This document shows, one piece after another, positions 7,510 through 15,953 of a stretch of 33,662 bases of DNA; positions within the stretch are counted from its first letter, which is position 1; each line of letters starts with the position of its first letter. The stretch comes from DATCSE01 sp036568605 (GTDB lineage Bacteria > Pseudomonadota > Gammaproteobacteria > Burkholderiales > Burkholderiaceae_C): the NCBI GenBank assembly GCA_036568605.1, contig DATCSE010000358.1:1-33662 (forward strand). The letters are read 5' to 3'. Under the pieces are notes generated by a model, which was not told the origin of the DNA, searched no databases, and saw only the letters and a program-made list of their open reading frames with translations. Position numbers and translations under genes: made by a program.

Positions 7510-8451
7510 ATGACGACCCTGTCGTACCTCTTCGGCCGCTGCGAGCTCCGCACCGGCACGCGCGAACTGCTGTTCGACGGCCAGGTGCGGCCGCTCGAGC
7601 CGCTGGCCTTCGAGCTGCTGGACTATCTGCTGCGCCATCGTGCGCGCGACGTGCCGAAGGACGAGTTGCTCGATGAGGTCTGGCTCGGGCGCTTCGTGTC
7701 GGTCGGCGCCGTCGCTCGTGCGGTGATGACCGTGCGCAAGGCCATCGGCGATGACGGCGATACGCCGCTGATTCGCACGGTGCACCGGGTCGGCTACCGC
7801 TTTGCCGGCGTGGTGCAGGAGGTTACGCCCTCCGCGCCGGGATCGGCGCCCGCGAAAGGCGAGGGCAACGCCCGCATCGGCGTCGCTCTGCTGCCGTTCG
7901 AAAACCTCACCGGGGATCTGTCCCTGGACTGGACGACGCTGGGCCTGATGGCGCTCGTGGGCAATGCGCTGGCGCTTGATGGACGGCTGTTGCCGTTGAC
8001 CGTGCACGAGGTTTCGACGGCGCTTCGCACGCTCGAGGCCGGCGCCAGCGTGGAGCAAAGCGTCGAGGCGCTGAGGCGCCATGGCGGGGTGCGCCATGTC
8101 GTGCACACCCGCATCGTCCGGGAAGAGATGGGCTTTCGCCTCGACTATCGGTTGCTCGCCGATCCGGGCAGTGCGGAAGGTACGGTGTTCGCGCACGACT
8201 TGATCCGCCTCGGTAGGGCCCTGGCCCGGCGCCTGCTCGGGCATTTGCTGCCCGGCAACGACGGCGCGGCAGACGGGTTTGCCCTGCGCGACCCTTGGGC
8301 CATGCAGCTATTCGCCCGTGCGATGCAGGCAGCTGCCGAGTCATTGTGGGCCCGCGCGCAATGCATGCTTCGGGTGGTGCTCGACATCGAACCGGACTAC
8401 GGCCCCGCGCGGCGCGAGCTGGAGCGCATCGAGCCGCTGGCGGGCGTCTGA
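7510..8451 (+). CDS. OmpR/CadC-type winged-helix regulator, short paralogue of the preceding gene
   Basis: The protein has 313 residues and starts MTTLSYLFGRCELRTGTREL. The winged helix occupies about residues 5-100 (LLDEVWLGRFVSVGAVARAV, IRTVHRVGYRFAG). An alpha/beta part (VALLPFENLTGDLSLDWTTL) aligns with the neighbour's VALLPVRNATGDSSLDW. It then ends shortly after one TPR-like helix pair (MLRVVLDIEPDYGPARREL), exactly where the neighbour's repeat domain begins. The pair therefore looks like a tandem duplication with later loss of the repeat domain. ATG 7510 is chosen over longer in-frame starts because these lie inside the upstream gene. The two are probably co-transcribed. Targets unknown. 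Confidence 0.78.
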   Translation: MTTLSYLFGRCELRTGTRELLFDGQVRPLEPLAFELLDYLLRHRARDVPKDELLDEVWLGRFVSVGAVARAVMTVRKAIGDDGDTPLIRTVHRVGYRFAGVVQEVTPSAPGSAPAKGEGNARIGVALLPFENLTGDLSLDWTTLGLMALVGNALALDGRLLPLTVHEVSTALRTLEAGASVEQSVEALRRHGGVRHVVHTRIVREEMGFRLDYRLLADPGSAEGTVFAHDLIRLGRALARRLLGHLLPGNDGAADGFALRDPWAMQLFARAMQAAAESLWARAQCMLRVVLDIEPDYGPARRELERIEPLAGV

Positions 8452-8615
8452 TCGCCGGGGCCACCGTCGACGGGCGACAAGCGTCGGAGCGCCGCGCAAT
8501 TCGATCCCTAAGTCACGCGATTCGCGGGCTGGACGCTGCGGTCAAGCTTTCATCATGAGTTCCGGCCGGCTGGGCACTAAGGTGCCGTGTCACGAGCTAG
8601 TCATGAACGCAAGCG

Positions 8616-9302
8616 ATGAGTAATGCCAGCGCCTCCGGTCTGGGGCCCGCACTTCTTGCCTCTCGCTCCACCGTGAGAGGTTCTGCCAGTACGGCGCAGT
8701 CGCTGTGGTTGCGCCTTTGGGCCCGTCTCGTCGGCCGAGACTGTGCGCCCGCCATCACCCGGCGCCCTGTGCCGGTCGCCGAGCCCGCGTCGCGCATTGC
8801 GCAGCGCCCTCAGCCTCCTGCACCCGAACGGCAAGTGCCGACATCTCACCCACCTGCGCCAGTGGCGGTGCGCTCGGTGCCCGTGCCAGTTGCTGCGCTG
8901 ACGCGGCTGCTCGACCGCGACTCGACGTCTCGCGTTCGCCTGAAGCACTTGGCCTTGGTCGAATCCGCCTGCCTCGCGTCGCTTCCCGATCCCTTCTCCC
9001 GCCTGCCGCCGAGAGTGCTGGAGATTGCGATGCGCCAGTTGGACCCGGTATTGCGCGATAACCCGCCGCTGCGCGTACTGCGTCTTCAGCTGGAACGGCA
9101 CCTGCACAGTCATCGAGCGCGCATCGCCGCGCTGCTTGCGGCGGAGGATTGCAAGTGGCTGCCACAAGGCCCAAGCGCTCAGCTTGGCGTCGGTCCGACG
9201 CCAGACTCCATGATTGGCGGCCCCTGGGGAGTCACCGACTTCCTGGAAACTGTGCCGATCGATCGGGGCACATTGCAGACCGGCTATGCGGTCGGGCAAT
9301 GA
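8616..9302 (+). CDS. hypothetical protein with proline-rich linker
   Basis: I do not recognise this 228-residue protein. Residues about 1-45 are Ala/Ser-rich, 46-95 are rich in Pro and Arg (VAEPASRIAQRPQPPAPERQ), and 96-170 are predicted helical with many Leu and Arg (LTRLLDRDSTSRVRLKHLAL, PFSRLPPRVLEIAMRQLDPV). There is no signal peptide or membrane segment. Its 3' end overlaps the convergent HD-GYP gene by 19 bases. A long open antisense frame covers the same DNA, but the plus-strand helix periodicity makes this strand the better choice. Function unknown; start uncertain. Confidence 0.45.
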   Translation: MSNASASGLGPALLASRSTVRGSASTAQSLWLRLWARLVGRDCAPAITRRPVPVAEPASRIAQRPQPPAPERQVPTSHPPAPVAVRSVPVPVAALTRLLDRDSTSRVRLKHLALVESACLASLPDPFSRLPPRVLEIAMRQLDPVLRDNPPLRVLRLQLERHLHSHRARIAALLAAEDCKWLPQGPSAQLGVGPTPDSMIGGPWGVTDFLETVPIDRGTLQTGYAVGQ

Positions 9303-10066
9303 GCAGGGCTTTGGCGGCGACGATCTGCGCCCGGCCAGATCACGTCGGGAACTGCGAAGATCGGCCCACTGTTCGCGATGGCCTGCCACGAGGCCGGCAG
9401 GTCGCGCGCCACTTCAACCAGTGCATCGACACAGTCGGGTTCGAACTGGGCGCCGCGCAGGCTGACGATGTGATCGACAGCGGCCGGCACGGTCCAGGCG
9501 GACTTGTATGGACGAGCACTACAGAGGGCGTCGAACACGTCTGCCACCGCCACGATTCGCGCGCAGCGTGGGATCGCGTGGCCTGACAGGCCGAACGGGT
9601 AGCCCCGCCCGTTCCACCATTCGTGATGCGACAACACCGCGGCAATGGCGTCGCTGGTGGACGCATTCGTGTCAGATGGGGCATCGGCCAGCAGCATGCC
9701 GGCGCCGATCTGACAGTGGCGTTCGACCAGGATGCGCTCTGCTCTAGTCAGCGGTCCGGGCTTGTCCAGCACGGCTGCTGGCAAAGCGCACTTTCCCAGG
9801 TCATGCGTCAGAGCGGCCATTGCAATCGAGCGAATCCTCTCCGGCGGCAGCGCCAGCCGGCTGCCAACCTGTGACGCGAGCCACGCCGAGCGACGGCCAT
9901 GGAGGTGCACATGGTCGGTCGTCGCGAAGAGCCGCGTTTGATTCGGCCCATGAACCGCGCCCGCTCCGGGATCCCGGGTCGAGGTTCGTTCCTTGTCGAT
10001 CAGTTCGTTGGCGTTTATTACCTTCAAGATCGTTCTTCTGCGAGGCACGGGGCGGCAGTCCCGCAA
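9284..10066 (-). CDS. HD-GYP domain protein, predicted cyclic-di-GMP phosphodiesterase
   Basis: The frame gives 260 residues. The HD-GYP core is complete: H88-D89 in ALTHDLGKCALPAAVLDKPG, the region PLTRAERILVERHCQIGAGM, HHEWWNGRGYP at 147-157 (HHE and GxGYP hallmarks), and IVAVADVFDALCSARPYKSAW. Such enzymes hydrolyse c-di-GMP, via pGpG, using a di- or tri-metal centre. There is no receiver, PAS or membrane segment, only about 60 residues before the domain, so its input is unknown. The start at 10066 is a TTG and uncertain; a TTG about 13 codons later is also possible. The 3' end overlaps the convergent unknown gene. Confidence 0.85.
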   Translation of the reverse strand: MRDCRPVPRRRTILKVINANELIDKERTSTRDPGAGAVHGPNQTRLFATTDHVHLHGRRSAWLASQVGSRLALPPERIRSIAMAALTHDLGKCALPAAVLDKPGPLTRAERILVERHCQIGAGMLLADAPSDTNASTSDAIAAVLSHHEWWNGRGYPFGLSGHAIPRCARIVAVADVFDALCSARPYKSAWTVPAAVDHIVSLRGAQFEPDCVDALVEVARDLPASWQAIANSGPIFAVPDVIWPGADRRRQSPAHCPTA

Positions 10067-10230
10067 TGTAGAAGTTCGAACCCTGGCAGTCTTGATGAAA
10101 CGCTGACCAGGACGCAGTTGTCGAGCGACATCTGCGAGCGCGTGAGCTTTCGGTCAAGAAGTCATCATGCTTTTCGAAAGCATTCTTTCTAGATTGACGG
10201 TTCGTCTACACGCGCGAGTCGCCAACACCG

Positions 10231-11154
10231 ATGTCAATACGCCCAGCTACAACATGGTTCCAGGACATTGCGGTACGCCTGCTCGCCATTGCGAGCCTTG
10301 CAGCCGGACTCCCGGCGTACGGGGCGGTCGACACGATGACGAAGATTCGCGAGTCTCGGAAGGTCGTCATCGGCGTGCGCGAATCTGCCCAACCGTTCTC
10401 GTTCGCCGATGCCCATAGGCAACCCGTCGGCTATGCGGTCGACCTCTGCCTCAATGCTGTCGACGAAATCAAGCACGCGCTGAAGATCCCCGATCTGAAT
10501 GTCGAGTTCAAGTACGTCACCGGTTCTGAGCGCATCCCACGGCTCGTTGCGGGGGAGATCGACATGGAATGCGGCACCACGACCAATACGGTCGCTCGTC
10601 AGGAAAAGGTCGATTTCAGCTACACCTTCTTCGTGGCGGCGATGCGTGTTCTCGTGCCAAGGAACGTGCGAATCGAGACATTGGCCGATCTGGATGGGCT
10701 GCCGGTCGCCCTCAGCAAGGGAACGACGTCCGAGAAGCTCTTCAACCAGCTTGCTGGCGCTGAATTGCGACGGACAAACTTGATCGTCTACTCGAACAAC
10801 GGCGACGCGTACAAGGCGCTGAAGGATGGAAAAGTCCGAGCGTTTGCGCAGGACGACTCACTGCTGCTTGGGCTTGTATCAAGTGATAAGACGCTCGACC
10901 AATTTGGCGTCAGCGCCTTGGCATTGTCGGTTGAGCCGTACGCAGTGATGGTGCGCAAGGGCGACGCGGCGCTGCTTGCCGCCATCGATCACAGCCTGGC
11001 GAGACTGTACGCGACGGGTGAGATCAAAGGGCTCTACGACAAGTGGTTCCAGACTGATTCGCTGTCGATCAAGATGAATCGCCTCACGCGCGACAGCTTC
11101 GCCAGACCGAACAAGCAAGCCGGTGTTGCAATTCGGCTCGGGTACTCGCTCTGA
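10231..11154 (+). CDS. amino-acid ABC transporter substrate-binding protein, GltI-like (glutamate/aspartate type)
   Basis: The protein has 307 residues with a signal peptide (hydrophobic VRLLAIASLAAGLPAYGA). The mature part is a type II periplasmic-binding protein: KVVIGVRESAQPFSFADAHR, GYAVDLCLNAVDEIK, PRLVAGEIDMECGTTTNTVA, KVDFSYTFFVAAMRVLV, and YDKWFQ near the end. These are typical of the GltI/glutamate-aspartate subgroup, including MECGTTTNT for the ligand carboxylates. No permease or ATPase gene is next to it. It converges with a histidine kinase gene. An orphan receptor of this kind may feed a transporter elsewhere or serve in sensing; that is inference. Confidence 0.88.
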   Translation: MSIRPATTWFQDIAVRLLAIASLAAGLPAYGAVDTMTKIRESRKVVIGVRESAQPFSFADAHRQPVGYAVDLCLNAVDEIKHALKIPDLNVEFKYVTGSERIPRLVAGEIDMECGTTTNTVARQEKVDFSYTFFVAAMRVLVPRNVRIETLADLDGLPVALSKGTTSEKLFNQLAGAELRRTNLIVYSNNGDAYKALKDGKVRAFAQDDSLLLGLVSSDKTLDQFGVSALALSVEPYAVMVRKGDAALLAAIDHSLARLYATGEIKGLYDKWFQTDSLSIKMNRLTRDSFARPNKQAGVAIRLGYSL

Positions 11155-11295
11155 CATCCCGTCGGCTTCGATGACCTCGCGTGAACGCCGACGCGGCCTA
11201 TCTGCGCCGACGCGCAGGGCAAGCACGGTGCCCCGCCGCCGTCGGAGAAGCCGCAGGTGCCTTGCCCGAACATGTCGACCGCTTGGTTCACCGCT

Positions 11296-12357
11296 TCACG
11301 GTCCGCGAACGCAAATGCAATCTCGTTCAGAAGGTTTGTCCAACGGAAGCGTCAGCGCCGCCTCGAACCCGCCGTCAGCGCGGTTCCTGGCGTGCAACTC
11401 GCCCTGGATGGACAGCGCAAGCCGACGCGCAATGGCCAGGCCGAGCCCGGAACCAGCCGTGTGCTCGCGTGTGCTCGGGGCGCGGTACCAAGGCGAAAAT
11501 ATCGCCTCCAGCTGCGCTTGCTCGACGCCCGGGCCATCGTCCAGCACCGCCAGCACGACCTGTCGCGCCTCTGCGCGTGCGCTCAGCCGAGCTCCTCCGC
11601 CATATCGCAGGGCATTGTCGATCAGGTTGGCAAGCACGCGGCGAAGCGCACGCGGACAGGTCATCATCGGGCGTCCGATCCGGCCGACAACCTCGATCGT
11701 GGAGCCCGCATCCTCGTAGTCCCCGGCCAGGCTCTGGATCAAGCCGTCGACATCGATGCGCTGCATCGGCTCCCTGGCGCCGTGCAAGGTTCGTGCGAAG
11801 ACAAGACTCGATTCGACGAGTGAATTCAACTCGGAGAGGTCGCGTTCGATCTTGGAGCGCAGGTCGCCCTCCGGCAGGCGCTCGCAGCGCAACGCGATGC
11901 GCGCAAGGGGTCCGCGCATGTCGTGCGCAAATTCCGCCTGCACGTTCAGGTACTCGGCACGTCGCTCGGCGTCGCGCTTGGCGCTTGCATTGATCGCTCG
12001 AATCAGGCGCACGACGGTGGGCGGTCCGAACTCGGCGAACGGTGCGAGCAGGGTCCGCGGTGCACGTTGCTCCAGGCTCGCCGCGAGGTGCCGGGTGGCC
12101 GCCTCGCTCTCGAGCCACATCATGCAGACCCAGAAGGCGAGCAGGGCACCGCCTGCCGCACTCGTCAAGACCCACAGCAGCGCCGCCGGGTCGTTGCCTC
12201 GCCCACTTGCGTTCAAGCCCTGAGGTTCGAAACCCACTACCCATGTCAGAACGAGCGCGTAAATTGCGGTGACAAACAGGACAGTCCGCCAACCGCTCGT
12301 CGCCCGCGAAGGAGCGCCGTCAAGCACGACGGCGCCAACTTGATTCGATGCGTTCAT
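11296..12357 (-). CDS. membrane-bound sensor histidine kinase, orphan
   Basis: The protein has 353 residues. There are two membrane segments at about 24-42 and 61-81 with only a short periplasmic loop between them. A linker and the dimerisation helix with phospho-acceptor His145 in QAEFAHDMRGPLARIAL follow. The ATP-binding domain shows the N box (NLIDNALRYG, Asn248), G1 (DDGPGV, 273-278) and G2 (GSGLGL, 302-307), so it should be active. No response-regulator gene is adjacent. The epoxide hydrolase gene lies 41 bases upstream on the same strand and may be co-transcribed. The tiny sensor loop suggests sensing within the membrane or through a partner. Confidence 0.88.
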   Translation of the reverse strand: MNASNQVGAVVLDGAPSRATSGWRTVLFVTAIYALVLTWVVGFEPQGLNASGRGNDPAALLWVLTSAAGGALLAFWVCMMWLESEAATRHLAASLEQRAPRTLLAPFAEFGPPTVVRLIRAINASAKRDAERRAEYLNVQAEFAHDMRGPLARIALRCERLPEGDLRSKIERDLSELNSLVESSLVFARTLHGAREPMQRIDVDGLIQSLAGDYEDAGSTIEVVGRIGRPMMTCPRALRRVLANLIDNALRYGGGARLSARAEARQVVLAVLDDGPGVEQAQLEAIFSPWYRAPSTREHTAGSGLGLAIARRLALSIQGELHARNRADGGFEAALTLPLDKPSERDCICVRGP

Positions 12358-12398
12358 GGGTCACCAAGCGGAGCGGCATCAGATGGCGGCCGGCACGC

Positions 12399-13700
12399 TC
12401 AGCGCAAGGACCGGAACGCGGCCCGCAACTCATCGGTGAACAGCAAGGGCTCCTCCCATGCAGCGAAGTGGCCTCCCTTGTCGACCTCATGGAAGTAGAC
12501 GAGATTGCGGTACGCGCGCCGCGTCCATGTCTCGGGTGCGCGATAGATCTCGCCAGGGAACACGGTCACTGCCACTGGAATCGTGATCTCGGATGTGCGT
12601 TGTGCAGCCGAGCTGAAATTGTTGTTGTTGTTCTCCCAGTAGAACCTGGCTGCGGAGACAGAGGTATTGGTAAGCCAGTACAGCGTGATGTCGTCCAGGA
12701 TCTCGTCTCTGGTCAGCGAACGCTCGGCCACGCCACCGCTGTAGGTCCACTGAGTGATCTTGTCGTACATCCATGCCGCCATGCCGGCCGGTGAATCCGT
12801 CAAGCCGTAGCCCAGCGTCTGCGGGCGCGTCACCATCATCGCGCCGTATGCCGCGTTCTTGGAGAAGAACGCGCTCAATGCATCAAAGGCGCTCTTCTCT
12901 CTCGGGGACAGTCCTGCCGGCGCAGCGCCACCTTCGTTGAGTGCCTTCACGACATCGGCCGGCAAGGTGGGCGGCATGCTGAGATGAATGCCGAGCAGGC
13001 CCGCGGGCGACTGACGCGCCATCGCGTCCGAGATGACCGAGCCGTGGTCACCGCCTTGCGATACATAGCGTGCGTATCCGAGCCGCTTCATCAACACGTC
13101 CCAGGCGCGCGCAATGCGCTCGGGTCCCCAACCCGTCTGTGTTGGCCTGGACGAGAACCCGTACCCGGGAATCGAAGGAATCACGACGTCGAAGGCGTCC
13201 TCGGCGCGTCCTCCGAACGCCGTCGGGTTTGTCAGCGGTTCGATGGCCTTGACCATCTCGAGAAAGGAACCGGGCCAGCCGTGCGTGATGATCAAGGGCA
13301 TCGCGTTCGGATGACGCGACTTCACGTGGATAAAGTGGATGTCGAGCCCGTCGATGGTGGTGACGAACTGCGGCAGCGTATTCAGTCTGGCCTCCGTCTT
13401 GCGCCAGTCGTAAGCCGTGCCCCAGTACTGCACGAGCGCCTTGACCTTGGCGAGTTGCAGACCCTGCGAATCGTCAGCGACGGTCTCCATGTCGGGCCAC
13501 CGGGTCGCGTTCACCCGGCTGCGCAGGTCTGCAAGTGCAGCCTCGGGAACATCGATGCGAAACGGGCGGATCGCTGCGCCCGGGTCGGGCGGCGTCTGGG
13601 CACGGCTTGGCAGCGCTGTCAGGCTGAAGCCGATCAAGGCGGTGCTTACGACGGCGGCCGTGGCTGTTCGCCAGGCGGACGAAAACGGCAGGGGGAGCAT
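12399..13700 (-). CDS. exported epoxide hydrolase (microsomal EH/EHN type alpha/beta hydrolase)
   Basis: The protein has 433 residues from ATG 13700, which is preceded by AAAGGATCACGAAA. A longer start at 13739 adds 13 residues before the signal peptide. The signal peptide (hydrophobic TATAAVVSTALIGFSLTALP, cleavage near SRAQ) sends it to the periplasm. The EHN lid domain (FRIDVPEAALADLRSRVNAT RWPD, residues 47-70) precedes the hydrolase fold: oxyanion HGWPGS (140-145), nucleophile Asp218 in GGDHGS, and catalytic His411 in GGHFAAWEEP. It hydrolyses epoxides to diols through an alkyl-enzyme ester. A run of asparagines at 358-361 is a harmless oddity. Some family members act on juvenile-hormone-like or other esters, so the substrate is unknown. 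Confidence 0.88.
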   Translation of the reverse strand: MLPLPFSSAWRTATAAVVSTALIGFSLTALPSRAQTPPDPGAAIRPFRIDVPEAALADLRSRVNATRWPDMETVADDSQGLQLAKVKALVQYWGTAYDWRKTEARLNTLPQFVTTIDGLDIHFIHVKSRHPNAMPLIITHGWPGSFLEMVKAIEPLTNPTAFGGRAEDAFDVVIPSIPGYGFSSRPTQTGWGPERIARAWDVLMKRLGYARYVSQGGDHGSVISDAMARQSPAGLLGIHLSMPPTLPADVVKALNEGGAAPAGLSPREKSAFDALSAFFSKNAAYGAMMVTRPQTLGYGLTDSPAGMAAWMYDKITQWTYSGGVAERSLTRDEILDDITLYWLTNTSVSAARFYWENNNNNFSSAAQRTSEITIPVAVTVFPGEIYRAPETWTRRAYRNLVYFHEVDKGGHFAAWEEPLLFTDELRAAFRSLR

Positions 13701-13739
13701 TTTCGTGATCCTTTGGTTCCGGATAGGGTGCGCGCTCAT

Positions 13740-14165
13740 GCCAGGCTGATTTCCACATCGGCACTGCGAAGCGTGGCCTCAACACTAGGTTCCCACTCCT
13801 CAGAATGCACGTTATGCGTTGTGATGCGCTGTTAGCGCAGCGCCGCGAACGATTTCAGCAACGACATCGCGTCCTGCAAGTCCAAGTTTTGTATGCCTGT
13901 GTATGCGCGCGGCGTTCATACACAGACGGGTACCGTTCGGCCCGTCGGCGACACATGCCTGATACGTCGCAGCGCTTCAATGAAGTTCCTTCCCGATGGG
14001 AACTCGTACGCTGGTTCGCCGAACCCAACGCCCGGCAATGCCGTGCCCGCCAAGCTGCTTGATACCCACGCCGTCGCGGTGCTGGCCGCGGCGCGGGCTG
14101 ACGGCTTCGTCGCCAGACGTTGAGTCTGGCGCATTCGCCATCCTTCCACCCTGACCTGCACAACG
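13740..14165 (+). other. intergenic region between the epoxide hydrolase and P460 genes
   Basis: About 425 bases lie between two divergent genes and must hold both promoters. Short open frames here show no recognisable domain or codon-like pattern. I see no strong palindrome or terminator. Confidence 0.4.
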
Positions 14166-14762
14166 ATGAAACACGCCGACGTTGACCACATCACCCGCGA
14201 CGCTTGCTCGTCATCGAGGCATCTCAAACGGCTGTCATCCCGATGGACCGGCTTTGCAACGGTCGCGGGGGCCGTCGCGGTTTCATGCGCGTTCGCCGTG
14301 ACGTCCGCCGCCAGCGAAGACGCGCATGAACCTGCAGCCTCCTCGCTCGCCTCGCCAATCTACGGCGTGACAATTCCGAAAGGCTATCGGACATGGGAGT
14401 TCATCGCGCCGGCGCTTGAATCGGAGCCGTTGAACGAATTGCGCGCGGTGCTCGGCAACGTCAAGGCCGTTCAGGCCTATACGACGGGACGCTTGCCGTT
14501 TCCGGATGGGACGATTCTCGTGAAGCTGGCATGGAAGCACGTCAAGTCGCCCGAGTTCGATCCGGCCTTGGTCCCCGGCGAAGCCACCACGGTGCAGATC
14601 ATGGTCAAAGACTCGAAGAAGTACGCCGCCACCGGCGGTTGGGGATTCGGGCGCTTCGTCGATGGCCGGCCGGCCGATCTGGCTCAGCACCAGACCTGCT
14701 TCGCCTGCCACGCCTCCAAGGTCAAGGAACGCGACTACGTGTTCACGAAGTTCGTCCCTTGA
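14166..14762 (+). CDS. cytochrome P460-family exported haem protein
   Basis: The protein has 198 residues. The N-terminal hydrophobic segment (about 29-49, ATVAGAVAVSCAFAVTSAAS) marks export. The mature part matches the P460 fold: YGVTIPKGYRTWEFIAPAL, RLPFPDGTILVKLAWKHV, then GGWGFGRFVDGRP and the c-type haem site CFACH (178-182) near the end, followed by KERDYVFTKFVP. Members include hydroxylamine-oxidising cytochrome P460 and cytochrome c'-beta, but most are of unknown role. Whether a lysine cross-links to the haem cannot be told; Lys120 in LVKLAW is a candidate. No nitrogen-oxide genes are nearby, so the electron partner and substrate are unknown. Confidence 0.85.
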   Translation: MKHADVDHITRDACSSSRHLKRLSSRWTGFATVAGAVAVSCAFAVTSAASEDAHEPAASSLASPIYGVTIPKGYRTWEFIAPALESEPLNELRAVLGNVKAVQAYTTGRLPFPDGTILVKLAWKHVKSPEFDPALVPGEATTVQIMVKDSKKYAATGGWGFGRFVDGRPADLAQHQTCFACHASKVKERDYVFTKFVP

Positions 14763-15174
14763 GGCGTCCTCCGCCATCGCTTCGAGGGCACCGGCCGCAC
14801 GTGAGCCGGTTTGTCGACGCGTGCGCTGCCCCGCGCGTCGTGCGATTGCGCGAACGGGTCCCGCACCAGGCGCAGAAACCACGATGGAGGTGCGACGAGG
14901 CCAGCCGCTTGTATCGGCAAGCGTTGGGCCGACTTGACGCTTCTCGTGATGGTCAGGCCGCGGTTGTTGGATTGTTCGCTGCAAGTCCGAATCGGCCGTT
15001 CGCCGGCACGCGGGGCCTACTTTTCGCGCCGGGGGACGTTCGCGCCGGATTCGGCAGGGTGACTGCCGCGTACGCTTTGGGGCCTGGAGGGGCAGTAGAG
15101 GGCAGGGCGGAATGGCTCGCCCTGCGAGGAGCCGAAGACTCCGGCCAGTTCCTGCCGCTCAGGAGCGGCGAATC
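14763..15174 (+). other. intergenic region, no gene recognised
   Basis: About 410 bases lie between the end of the P460 gene and the convergent end of the DsbA-like gene. Frames on both strands are open in part because of high GC, but none shows a domain or a plausible start with a ribosome-binding site. It could be the residue of a lost gene. Confidence 0.35.
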
Positions 15175-15876
15175 TCAGGACAGCGAACTGTCCGCGATCT
15201 GCCGCAACGCCTGCTCGAAGACCTCGGGCGGCTGGCCGCCCTGGATCAGGTACTGCCGGTTGATCACGATGCTGGGCACCGATTGGATGCCGGCCCGCTG
15301 CCACTCGGCCTCGGCCGCGCGCACCTCTTCGACGTAGCGGCCTTCGTTCAGGACCGCGACGGCCTCCAAGGCATCCAGCCCGGCCTCGCCAGCCAGCCGT
15401 GCGAGCAATTGCGGGTCGGATGGGTTCAGTCCCTGACCGTGATACGCCTGCAGCATCGCGTGCTTCAACGCGCGTTGCGCATCGCCGCTCTGCAGCCCCG
15501 CCCAATGCAGCAGGCGGTGCGCATCGAAGGTGTTCCAGACCCGCACCCGATCGCCGAAATCGAAGCCCACGGCAGCGCCGCGCTCGCGGATGGTCGCTCG
15601 GTTGCGGGCCAGTTGCTCGTCGCCCATGCCGTACTTCGCCTTCAGGTACTCGCCCGCGTCGGCGCCTTCGGCCGCCATCGTCGGATTCAGCTCGAAGGGT
15701 TGGAAATGCAACTCGACCGGGATCTGGCCGGCGACCGCCTGCAAGGCCTTCTCCAGCGAGTTCAAGCCGACGGCACACCAAGGGCAGGCCACGTCCGACA
15801 CGAAGTCGATTCTCAATGCAGGCTTCTCGGGCAGGGAGGTCATGGGGTCGGTCGTGAGGATGAGGTGATCGCACAT
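15175..15876 (-). CDS. DsbA/FrnE-family thiol oxidoreductase
   Basis: The protein has 233 residues and no signal peptide, hence cytoplasmic. The thioredoxin-like start is LRIDFVSDVACPWCAVGLNS with the CPWC active site at Cys31-Cys34, an inserted helical domain, and the cis-proline loop SVPSIVINRQYLIQGGQPPE. FrnE-type proteins act in disulfide exchange or polyketide-linked chemistry; the CPWC redox pair argues against the isomerase (HCCA) branch, which normally lacks the second Cys. ATG 15876 is preceded by AAGGAGAAGAGAGA. It is 77 bases downstream of the CMD-family gene on the same strand, so the two are probably one unit. Confidence 0.88.
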   Translation of the reverse strand: MCDHLILTTDPMTSLPEKPALRIDFVSDVACPWCAVGLNSLEKALQAVAGQIPVELHFQPFELNPTMAAEGADAGEYLKAKYGMGDEQLARNRATIRERGAAVGFDFGDRVRVWNTFDAHRLLHWAGLQSGDAQRALKHAMLQAYHGQGLNPSDPQLLARLAGEAGLDALEAVAVLNEGRYVEEVRAAEAEWQRAGIQSVPSIVINRQYLIQGGQPPEVFEQALRQIADSSLS

Positions 15877-15953
15877 TCTCTCTTCTCCTTGCCGAACTTG
15901 CCGTCGGTAAGGTTGTCGGCCGCCTTCGCCGGAAGGTGGTCCAGGGGCCTCTT

